A stretch of 31,362 nt of DNA from CBDHHC01 sp050633205 (GTDB taxonomy: Bacteria > Pseudomonadota > Alphaproteobacteria > Rhizobiales > CBDHHC01): assembly GCA_050633205.1 (NCBI GenBank), contig JBOEGA010000144.1, positions 1 to 31,362 on the forward strand, in the 5' to 3' direction. The notes under the pieces were generated by a model, which saw only the letters and a program-made list of their open reading frames with translations, did not search any database and was not told the origin of the DNA. A program made the position numbers and the translations under genes. Below are positions 26,101-31,362 of the stretch, in pieces (the first letter of the stretch is position 1; every line of letters starts with the position of its first letter).

Positions 26101-26391
26101 GACATCGAATTCAAGACGGACCCTTGCTCTGCCAGGCTGGGATTCGCTGGTAATCTCAGACAGACCATTTATGCCTTTCAGCACTTCTTCCTGCCGAATG
26201 GTAATTTCGCGCTCAATTTCTGCAGGAGCGGCTCCGCCCCAGTATGTTTCCACGGTTATCACAGGCTTACTGATATCCGGGGTAAGCTGTATCGGAATTG
26301 TATCCAGTGCGATCAGGCCAAACATAATCGCCATTAAAACGATTGAGACAACGGCACTGGGACGATCGATAGCGGTACGGATCAAATTCAT
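23191..26391 (-). CDS. RND family efflux transporter permease (inner-membrane pump)
   Basis: This 1066-residue protein is a proton-driven efflux pump of the AcrB/MdtB-like superfamily. Twelve membrane segments in two repeated halves are separated by large periplasmic loops. Landmarks are the first helix IRTAIDRPSAVVSIVLMAI, TYWGGAAPAEIEREI, NVISLAGLAFAVGMVVDAAI in helix 4, and AITEATRNRIRPIFMSTLTS with GMLPLV near the C-terminus. Helix 4 has VDAAIVVLEN, so a single Asp replaces the DD pair of AcrB. Its start overlaps the stop of the adaptor gene by 4 bp (ATGA), so translation is coupled. No outer-membrane channel gene is adjacent. The substrate is unknown. Confidence 0.93.
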   Translation of the reverse strand: MNLIRTAIDRPSAVVSIVLMAIMFGLIALDTIPIQLTPDISKPVITVETYWGGAAPAEIEREITIRQEEVLKGINGLSEITSESQPGRARVRLEFDVSTNMDRALLLVSNRLDQVTGYPDEASEPTLKTAGAEDSPIAWFVVNRLKDNTRPIHEYGDFITNVIKDRIERVKGVGGVNIFGGSDREIEVVIKPEELARYRLTVSDVVSSLRAANAAISAGDVDEGKRRYVIRTEGELNTLDKIRAVVLRSVRDETNGRLGRVTVNDIAKVNFSYKEPAAKIRFLGQSSIAFNAQRETGANVIETMAGIKAAVAELNERVIPEAGLKLQHIYDETVYINSSVSLVQQNIVVGGALAIFILVLFLRSWRATLIVSIAIPVSIIGSFVAMAALGRSLNVISLAGLAFAVGMVVDAAIVVLENIYRLREQGKPAHIAAYEGASQVWGAVFVSALTTVMVFIPVLITPLEVGQLFRDIAVAVSVSVLLSLLVSITVLPAMANWLLGASDKKKANGNGNGRIRKIKLPVIDHFASGFVNFVVGFTRFVTRRKSTALLVVTVVSMVATWSAWVLLPKLEYLPEGNRNLMFGFVIPPPGYNLKTTEDIAQRIESEVRPLWASETGSESKPGEPPKIQRFFFVAMRSATFIGAAAVDPSRAAELKPVLQKPVFKEPGTFASINQVSLFGRGLAGGRKIELDIVGSDLEEILKVAGRAAGKVLRVLPMSEGNQFRPQPGLELGAPEVRVIPNRLLLADNGISALELGRSIDAFNSGLRVAEITVGNTRLDLMLKGQVDKLPSTQGVGNLPVVTRGGQILPVSSVAEVQLTSGPTEIRHRERQRAVTLIITPSPKLALEQALNVVNEKVVAVLQKEGMPAGVKLQIAGTAGKLKVTRDAMARDLIVAIVIVYLVMAILFESFVFPLIILLSVPIAAAGGVAGLALLNTYIHQPLDMLTLLGFVILIGIVVNNAILLVHQTLHHLRNDNMSVDEAITEATRNRIRPIFMSTLTSVFGMLPLVVFPGAGSELYRGLGSVVLGGLSLSAILTLLIVPPMLSLFVRAETKSKTAISSDQVTA

Positions 26392-27515
26392 GAAGAGCTC
26401 TTCTCAAATCTTACTTGGACACCAGGAAACAGTCTTTCGTTTCCTCTCACAACAACCAGATCTCCGGCTTTCAGGCCACTCAGTACCTCAACCCGACCCT
26501 CAGTACCTTCACCAAGTGTCACTGGGCGGGGCATGGCTTTACCCTTCTGCACGATATAGACTATATCTGCACCGCCGCGCTTAAGGATTGCATCCTTGCT
26601 TACGGTAACAATCTCTCTTTTCTCCCCGGCAGGAATGCTGATCGTAAGAGACTGGCCTTCTGCCAGAAGTCCGGGTTTGTTTGAAAATATCGGGCTGAAC
26701 CGAACTGTCCGTGTGCGGGTAAGAGAGTTTTCTGACGGCAGGACCGATCTGACTCTGGCTTTATAGGCAGCCTTTCCGTTTAACTGAAAAGTCACCTCAA
26801 CACCGGTAGCCAGGCCTCCAACCCGGTTGGCTGGCACATCAGCTTCCACCTCCAGGCTTTCGACATCAATCAGTTTGATTATCGGATCTCCAATACGAAG
26901 ATAGGAACCTTTTTCAGTGAAGCTCTGAACTACAACACCATCATAAGGTGCGGCTACAGAAGCATAGGCCAGTTTAAGCTTAGCCTGCTGAAGGGATGCT
27001 TCCTTGATTTTCACCTTTGCATTGGCCCGCTCTATCTGCGCATTTGCAACAGCCAGTTTCTTCTGGGCGTCTTCAAATTTTGCCTGAGAAAAAGCAACGG
27101 AACTTTTTAGCCCCTGCTGGCGGCGCAATTCTGTTTTTGACAGATCAGCCTGAGCCTTTTCTGTTACCAGTTCTGCTTTTGCATCAAGTAATTCACTTTC
27201 TGCCAGGAGGACATCCGCTTTAAGAGACTCTGTACTTAGCAAGGCTAGTAATTGTCCCTTCTTAACCGAATCCCCAACCTTGATCCGAATATCATCAACA
27301 TAACCGGCAAGTCTTGCGGCTACGTTACCTGATCTCAGAGCAACCAATCTGCCAATGACAGGAACTGTCTGTGTAAGCGGCTCTGCTTTAACTGCATCGA
27401 CCCCTACGAGACGGGCACCGGATTGTGCTGAAGCATCCGGTGTCTGAACTAATAAGGTCATTGCACATACGAAGAGTAAAACGTATCTGATGAAAAAATA
27501 CACGACAAACCTCAT
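26388..27515 (-). CDS. RND efflux periplasmic adaptor (membrane fusion protein)
   Basis: This 375-residue protein has a signal peptide (YVLLFVCAMTLLVQTPDASA), a barrel-sandwich (lipoyl-like) half GYVDDIRIKVGDSVKKGQLL, and a long alpha-hairpin rich in Lys, Gln and Ala (about residues 105-175). The second half, VAAPYDGVVVQSFTEKGSYL, is followed by beta-barrel and membrane-proximal domains. This is the HlyD/AcrA adaptor layout. It would link the pump gene that overlaps its end to an outer-membrane channel encoded elsewhere. Confidence 0.92.
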   Translation of the reverse strand: MRFVVYFFIRYVLLFVCAMTLLVQTPDASAQSGARLVGVDAVKAEPLTQTVPVIGRLVALRSGNVAARLAGYVDDIRIKVGDSVKKGQLLALLSTESLKADVLLAESELLDAKAELVTEKAQADLSKTELRRQQGLKSSVAFSQAKFEDAQKKLAVANAQIERANAKVKIKEASLQQAKLKLAYASVAAPYDGVVVQSFTEKGSYLRIGDPIIKLIDVESLEVEADVPANRVGGLATGVEVTFQLNGKAAYKARVRSVLPSENSLTRTRTVRFSPIFSNKPGLLAEGQSLTISIPAGEKREIVTVSKDAILKRGGADIVYIVQKGKAMPRPVTLGEGTEGRVEVLSGLKAGDLVVVRGNERLFPGVQVRFEKSSS

Positions 27516-27640
27516 TCCGCTTCAAGAGTCAGGATCTGTTGATTAGATCGGGTCAGCGTTTCATAGCTTCTGCCGGATGAACTGGAGCCGCAGAAAACAG
27601 AATATTTTCAAGGCTTATCAGATATGGCCAACAGGAAAAT

Positions 27641-27775
27641 ATGAAGCGCTCTTTAAGTCCGGTCGATGAATTTGTCCTGACCCCGACTGCGAGCGTTAAA
27701 AATACTGCTATTACATGGGATAAAGTATACTCACATCTAATGCGAGATATTTTTAATCAAAACCCTGTCAATTAA
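27641..27775 (+). CDS. Possible 44-residue small protein
   Basis: ATG at 27641 is preceded by ACAGGAAAAT, a good ribosome binding site, and the frame runs 44 codons to TAA. The product is MKRSLSPVDEFVLTPTASVK, then NTAITWDKVYSHLMRDIF and a short tail. The end slightly resembles the first helix of a GntR regulator (VYSHLMRDI), so this may be a gene remnant or a real small protein. An AT-rich weak hairpin and a run of seven Ts follow at 27792-27825. I cannot decide from composition alone. Confidence 0.35.
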   Translation: MKRSLSPVDEFVLTPTASVKNTAITWDKVYSHLMRDIFNQNPVN

Positions 27776-27791
27776 TATAAGGTTTAAGTCT

Positions 27792-27825
27792 TTAATTTTC
27801 TTTGCTGTAATTAAGAGCTTTTTTT
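27792..27825 (+). terminator. Weak AT-rich terminator-like hairpin after the 44-codon ORF
   Basis: TTAATT and AATTAA pair across an 11-base loop, followed shortly by seven Ts. The stem is AT-only and weak. Confidence 0.3.
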
Positions 27826-27875
27826 GATCGAATACCGCTCATAATACTGTATTTTTGCTGTGCTGCAGAGGAAGG

Positions 27876-27896
27876 AGTGTCAGTCTACCTGACACT
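27876..27896 (-). repeat. Hairpin covering the stop codon of the 71-codon ORF
   Basis: Perfect 8-bp arms AGTGTCAG and CTGACACT enclose five bases that include the stop codon of the minus-strand ORF. No T-run follows. Confidence 0.6.
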
Positions 27897-28100
27897 GATT
27901 TTAAAATTGCTTCTTTTAGGAAGCAAAGGCAGCAAGGCGAACCACTGGCCGCTATGGGCAACAGCCATGGCAAGATACATAAACCACATGCTTGTAAGGA
28001 AGCCGAACCCGCCCGGCGCTACACAAAGCGGGGATGGCATGGTGTAACTGATAAAAGATAATATAAGAAATGCCGGAGAAATGAATAGCTTGAAGCTCAT
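27885..28100 (-). CDS. Possible 71-residue membrane protein
   Basis: The frame runs from ATG 28100 to TAG at 27885. The product has two hydrophobic stretches (LFISPAFLILSFISYTMPS and FLTSMWFMYLAMAVAHSGQW) and a basic C-terminus (LLPKRSNFKISVR), which looks like a genuine small inner-membrane protein. CAGGT lies about nine bases before the ATG. I recognise no family. Hairpins flank it on both sides (27876-27896 and 28108-28151). The antisense frame over the same bases looks random in composition. Confidence 0.5.
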   Translation of the reverse strand: MSFKLFISPAFLILSFISYTMPSPLCVAPGGFGFLTSMWFMYLAMAVAHSGQWFALLPLLPKRSNFKISVR

Positions 28101-28107
28101 ATTGTAA

Positions 28108-28151
28108 ATACCTGAAGGCTTTAGATCGGAAACTTTTATAACTTCAGGTAT
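28108..28151. repeat. 10-bp inverted repeat upstream of the 71-codon ORF
   Basis: ATACCTGAAG (28108-28117) and CTTCAGGTAT (28142-28151) are separated by 24 bases. It may be an operator or a 5' leader hairpin for the minus-strand ORF starting at 28100. Confidence 0.55.
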
Positions 28152-28205
28152 ATGAGCAATATATTAAGAGGGAGTGCCTTGACACATGTCAAATGCCCCT
28201 GCCAG

Positions 28206-28241
28206 TAAAAAGCAGGGTGCGCAGGAACCCTGCACACCCTG
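28206..28241 (-). terminator. Terminator of the DUF1127 gene
   Basis: Read on the minus strand, a 12-bp stem with one mismatch (CAGGGTG-T-GCAGG / CCTGC-G-CACCCTG) is followed by CTTTTTA. It lies 32 bp after the DUF1127 stop. Confidence 0.82.
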
Positions 28242-28272
28242 AGCTGCTTAAAATTTGCGTCAGCTTATTACT

Positions 28273-28512
28273 TTATTCGCCGCGTTTGAATGAACCGTCG
28301 ACAATATTCTGAAAATCACCTTGTGTGATGCCCAGGTCATGCAATTCATATGCATTCATTTTTTTCAGAGAACGCAACGCTTTTGCTTTTTCTTCTCTCT
28401 GTTTCCACGCAACTTTCAGGGAATTCAAGAAGCCCAGCGCATTTTTCTTAATCTGACCTTCATATGAAGTGCCTGAAAAACCGTGTGAGTGATTTGCGAA
28501 TGTTTGTGCCAT
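28273..28512 (-). CDS. DUF1127 domain small protein
   Basis: This 79-residue protein ends in the DUF1127 pattern KALRSLKKMNAYELHDLGIT followed by QGDFQNIVDG. Members are small basic alphaproteobacterial proteins. Some bind RNA and affect phosphate, nitrogen or carbon metabolism, but this one's role is not known. The ATG at 28512 has GAAAGGAT at a suitable distance, so the longer frame to 28602 is not used. A terminator follows, so it is probably a monocistronic gene. Confidence 0.88.
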   Translation of the reverse strand: MAQTFANHSHGFSGTSYEGQIKKNALGFLNSLKVAWKQREEKAKALRSLKKMNAYELHDLGITQGDFQNIVDGSFKRGE

Positions 28513-28665
28513 ATCTATTATCCTTTCGTCTAATAAGAAAGATACTCTTATTCTCCGAAAGTAGAAGACGCGATTGGACATTCCTTCCATGCAAATATGC
28601 ATAGCTTTAGATTTCGGTAACCTCAGGCTCCTTTATGGCTTGTAAATTTATCAGGCCGAATTATA

Positions 28666-28685
28666 TTAAGATCGAACGTTCTTAA
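28666..28685. promoter_or_regulatory. TetR operator-like site 1, before the regulator gene
   Basis: TTAAGATCGAACGTTCTTAA has outer dyad arms TTAAGA and TCTTAA. It matches a second site before the methyltransferase gene at 15 of 20 positions. It lies 18 bp before the regulator's ATG, consistent with autoregulation. Confidence 0.6.
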
Positions 28686-28703
28686 ATAGGCAGGAATATT
28701 ATC

Positions 28704-29285
28704 ATGGCACGCAGCAGAGAATTTGACCCGGATGAAGCAATAGAAAAGGCCATGAGTATCTTCTGGAAAAAAGGCTATTCAGATACCTCTGTGCGGGATC
28801 TGGTGCAGGCAACGAATGTTGCCCATGCCGGTCTTTATTCTGCATTCAAAGATAAAAACGGGCTCTTTAAGGAAGTTCTGAAACACTACGACACTTCTTA
28901 CGGCGATATGCTGTTTGGCCCAATGGAGCAAAAAGGTGCCGGACTGCCCCAGATTAAGGGCTTCTTTGATTTTGTGCTGGACGCCATCAAAACCAATCGA
29001 TTTCAAAATGGTTGCCTGATGGTCAATACATCTGTCGAATTTGGAAATGCCACACAGGAAATTCTGAAACAGGCTCAGAATAATACCGAGAGACTGGAAA
29101 AGGCTTTGCTCAATGCCCTGTCGAACGCAAAAAACCGCCAACAGGTGCGTGGTGATCTGGACATTGAAAAAGGCTCGGCACTGCTCATCACAACCTTCTA
29201 TGGCATTGCCATTCTTGCCCGTTCAAAAATTCCTTATGAAATGAGCGAGAACTCGGTTGAGCAGGCGTTAAATTCACTGACATAA
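28704..29285 (+). CDS. TetR/AcrR-family transcriptional regulator
   Basis: This 193-residue regulator has the N-terminal helix-turn-helix REFDPDEAIEKAMSIFWKKG, YSDTSVRDLVQATNVAHAGL and YSAFKDKNGLFKEVLKHYD. The C-terminal domain has GCLMVNTSVEFGN, which I recall from a TetR group that often controls redox or detoxification genes. Its gene is followed by a methyltransferase gene and an NmrA-like gene, and one operator-like site precedes each of the two transcription units. It probably represses both itself and the downstream pair. The inducer is unknown. Confidence 0.93.
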   Translation: MARSREFDPDEAIEKAMSIFWKKGYSDTSVRDLVQATNVAHAGLYSAFKDKNGLFKEVLKHYDTSYGDMLFGPMEQKGAGLPQIKGFFDFVLDAIKTNRFQNGCLMVNTSVEFGNATQEILKQAQNNTERLEKALLNALSNAKNRQQVRGDLDIEKGSALLITTFYGIAILARSKIPYEMSENSVEQALNSLT

Positions 29286-29300
29286 TTTTTTTTAATCTTT

Positions 29301-29320
29301 TCAAGATCGCTTGATCTTAA
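29301..29320. promoter_or_regulatory. TetR operator-like site 2, before the methyltransferase gene
   Basis: TCAAGATCGCTTGATCTTAA contains AAGATC and GATCTT arms around GCTT and shares 15 of 20 positions with the site at 28666-28685. It lies 17 bp before the methyltransferase ATG. Confidence 0.6.
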
Positions 29321-29337
29321 ATATCGGAGAACATGAA

Positions 29338-30174
29338 ATGACACTAACATCCCGAATTACACAACATTACCAACTACCCGGCCTGCTGGATCGCATTCAC
29401 GCCGACATGAAGCGACTTGGCAAGACTGAGGAAACAGTAACACCTGATGATTTAGTCAATTTAGATGAATATCATTTTCGTGGAGCTGCTGCGACCCAGG
29501 AGCTGATTCAGCTTCTATCTGCCGGGCAAGGCGATAATATACTGGACCTTGGCTCTGGACTTGGCGGACCCGCCCGGAGACTGGCCAGGTCGTCCGGCTG
29601 CAAGGTTACTGCAATTGACCTGACTGAAGAATATACAAACACCTCAACAGTGATTAACAGATGGTTTGGCCAGTCTGATCAAATTCAATGCGTTACAGGG
29701 GACATAACCAACCTTTCCGGCTTTGACAATGCGTCCTTCGACGGAGCCTGGTCAATTCATGTGGGCATGAATATTGAAAATAAAACCAAATTTTACTCTG
29801 AAGTCTACAGAGTGCTAAAACCCGGAGCCAAATTTATTATCTATGATGTTCTGAAAACTGCTGATGATGCGGTTATAACCTACCCTGCTCCATGGGCTTC
29901 GAGTGCAGATGAGAGTTTTCTCGTTACTGAAAGTGAGCTGATATCTCTTCTGGAAGCAGCATCATTTGAAATTGAGCAGAACATAGATCATACGCCTGAG
30001 ACCGTGGAATTTATCAAAGCAAGAGTTCAGCCTCTGGCGCAGGCTGCTACTCCACCTCCTCTCAGCCTCGCAACTGTTATTGGCCCCGTCTTTAAAGATG
30101 CTTTCAAAAATATCGTGACAGCTATTCATAGTGGCAATGTTCGCCTGTCAACGACCCTGTGCAGAAAACCCTGA
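29338..30174 (+). CDS. Class I SAM-dependent methyltransferase
   Basis: This 278-residue protein has the Rossmann SAM site ILDLGSGLGGPARRLA (motif I, near residues 70-85), KVTAIDLTEEY (acidic loop), CVTGDITNLSGFDNASFDG, and RVLKPGAKFIIYDVL. The N-terminal HFRGAAATQELIQLL resembles the start of small-molecule methyltransferases of the UbiE/dimethylglycine type. The substrate is unknown. GGAGA lies seven bases before the ATG at 29338; an ATG at 29333 is out of frame. It is followed after 31 bp by an NmrA-like gene, and the pair is probably controlled by the upstream TetR regulator. Confidence 0.88.
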   Translation: MTLTSRITQHYQLPGLLDRIHADMKRLGKTEETVTPDDLVNLDEYHFRGAAATQELIQLLSAGQGDNILDLGSGLGGPARRLARSSGCKVTAIDLTEEYTNTSTVINRWFGQSDQIQCVTGDITNLSGFDNASFDGAWSIHVGMNIENKTKFYSEVYRVLKPGAKFIIYDVLKTADDAVITYPAPWASSADESFLVTESELISLLEAASFEIEQNIDHTPETVEFIKARVQPLAQAATPPPLSLATVIGPVFKDAFKNIVTAIHSGNVRLSTTLCRKP

Positions 30175-30205
30175 ACCGAAGCAAACGAGTATAAGGATTT
30201 CAATT

Positions 30206-31318
30206 ATGAAAGCTAAAATTCTCATAACCGGAGCTGCCGGAAGAACCGGAGCGGCTGCAGTGTACCAACTTCTGGAGATGGGCTACCCTGTGCGGGCTTT
30301 TGTACGAAAAGATGATCACAGAGCTGCGCAACTGCGTAGTGCCGGTGCTGAAATTTTCATTGGCAGCCTCCATGACTTCAGCGATCTGCAAAAGGCTATG
30401 ACCGGCATTCAACGCGCTTATCATTGCCCCCCATTTGCCCCTTCCATGTTACAGGGAGCCATGCTTTTTGCTCTTGCAGCAGAAGAGGCAAAGCTTGAAG
30501 TTGTAGCATTGTTAAGCGGCTGGAACCCTCACCCGTTACATCCATCCATTACGACCAGGGATCACTGGATAGCAAATAATATTTTCCGATGGATGCCCTC
30601 TGTGGATGTAATTCATATCAATCCAGGGTTATTTGCTTTTGTCTATCTGCTGGGTTTACCAGCAATAAAGCATTTCGGAATGCTGATGATGCCTGCCGGA
30701 ACTGGTAAGAATGCACCTCCTTCAAACGAGGATATTGCACGAACTGCGGTTGGGGCACTTGTAAATCCTGCACCACATATCGGTAAATGCTATCGCCCTA
30801 CAGGGCCAAAGCTGCTCTCGCCGCAAGATATAGCAGGTACTCTTGGGCATATTCTCGGTAGAAAGGTTAAATACCAGGATGCCCCTATGAAGATGTTCCT
30901 AAAGGCAGTTACTGCGCAGGGCTTCCCTAAATTTGAAATCGCTCAGGTCAGGTATTTTATGGAGGAACTTAAAAATGGTGTCTTCGCCACAGGTGCACCA
31001 ACAGATCATGTAGAAATGCTCAGTGGCAGAAAACCTGAAGATTTTGAAACTATTGCAAGGAGGTATATTGCCAATCCATCGCTGGTGCATCCGGATCTGC
31101 AAACCGGGACAATGTTTCAGGCTATAAAATTTCTGATTAAAATGATGATGACCAGAGTTCCTGACCTTGATGCCTGGGAACGTGATCAAAACCATCCTGC
31201 GCTGAAAAACCCTCAACTCGCACATGAAAGCAGTATATGGAAGCAGGCTGCTGAAAATTACCGTCTCCATCTGAACGATAACAAAGTTCATCTGGAAGAC
31301 AGCGCAATGATAATCTGA
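30206..31318 (+). CDS. NmrA-like / atypical short-chain dehydrogenase family protein
   Basis: This 370-residue protein starts with the NAD(P)-binding fold ILITGAAGRTGAAAVYQLLE and continues with YPVRAFVRKDDHRAAQLRSA, GAEIFIGSLHDFSDLQKAM and later RPTGPKLLSPQDIAGTLGHI, as in NmrA-like proteins. The C-terminal extension of about 80 residues is longer than in simple NmrA proteins. It may act as a redox sensor or an NAD(P)H-dependent reductase. The start at 30206 follows AAGGA; a longer frame from 30131 lacks support and would overlap the methyltransferase gene. Confidence 0.85.
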   Translation: MKAKILITGAAGRTGAAAVYQLLEMGYPVRAFVRKDDHRAAQLRSAGAEIFIGSLHDFSDLQKAMTGIQRAYHCPPFAPSMLQGAMLFALAAEEAKLEVVALLSGWNPHPLHPSITTRDHWIANNIFRWMPSVDVIHINPGLFAFVYLLGLPAIKHFGMLMMPAGTGKNAPPSNEDIARTAVGALVNPAPHIGKCYRPTGPKLLSPQDIAGTLGHILGRKVKYQDAPMKMFLKAVTAQGFPKFEIAQVRYFMEELKNGVFATGAPTDHVEMLSGRKPEDFETIARRYIANPSLVHPDLQTGTMFQAIKFLIKMMMTRVPDLDAWERDQNHPALKNPQLAHESSIWKQAAENYRLHLNDNKVHLEDSAMII

Positions 31319-31327
31319 ATGAACAGA

Positions 31328-31355
31328 GAGGCCACTGGCATTAGCCAGCGGCTTC
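31328..31355 (+). terminator. Hairpin after the NmrA-like gene, possible terminator
   Basis: GCCACTGGC and GCCAGCGGC pair around ATTA with one mismatch, and flanking bases add three pairs. The window ends seven bases later, and no T-run is visible. Confidence 0.5.
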
Positions 31356-31362
31356 ATTACTC

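Noticed and set aside
26063..26584. A 173-codon plus-strand frame across the pump/adaptor junction
   Set aside because: It is antisense to two clearly coding, overlapping RND genes.
27855..28061. A 68-codon plus-strand frame
   Set aside because: It overlaps the minus-strand 71-codon ORF, which has membrane-like segments, while this frame looks random.
1..31362. CRISPR arrays, tRNA or rRNA genes, insertion sequences
   Set aside because: I saw no regularly spaced repeats, no cloverleaf-like sequence and no transposase or integrase motifs anywhere in the window.

Overview
The window looks like chromosome from a low-to-moderate GC alphaproteobacterium. The evidence is a divergent NAD(P)HX-repair gene next to glnB-glnA, a YcgN/UPF0260 protein, a DUF1127 protein, a DUF1214/DUF1254 pair and sigma-54 type promoters. 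The order cannot be fixed from the sequence alone. Most genes are housekeeping or transport genes. I see no phage, insertion sequence, CRISPR array, tRNA or rRNA.

Layout: (1) 1-1188, minus: a TPR-sulfotransferase cut by the window edge. (2) 1291-5033: a bifunctional NAD(P)H-hydrate repair enzyme (minus) diverging from glnB and glnA (plus). glnB has a well-spaced -24/-12 promoter and glnA ends in a strong terminator. (3) 5201-9400: two dynamin-like GTPases on the minus strand flank a single-pass membrane protein on the plus strand. The second GTPase is broken only by a probable assembly join (NN inside an 8-bp duplication). (4) 9688-11154: an ankyrin-repeat protein with a 15-N gap. (5) 11526-16193: a nitrate-type ABC uptake operon: sigma-54-like promoter, about 200 nt of structured leader, binding protein, permease, an ATPase with two fused nucleotide-binding domains, and a terminator. 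(6) 16192-18639: a TetR regulator divergent from a small membrane protein with a palindromic operator between them, then a membrane protein and a YcgN-family protein. (7) 18822-22303: a class A penicillin-binding protein followed by DUF1214 and DUF1254 membrane proteins. (8) 22324-27515: hemolysin III-like protein and an RND efflux pump pair. (9) 27641-28512: two small ORFs and a DUF1127 protein. (10) 28666-31318: a TetR regulator, a SAM methyltransferase and an NmrA-like oxidoreductase. Near-identical 20-bp operator-like sites precede both the regulator and the methyltransferase.

Two parts fit one nitrogen-control theme: PII/glutamine synthetase and the nitrate-type transporter each follow a sigma-54-like promoter. 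The most interesting parts are the 113-nt imperfect stem in the transporter leader, the asymmetric ATP sites of the fused ATPase, the dynamin/membrane-protein cluster and the duplicated TetR operator. Two sets of Ns mark assembly gaps.
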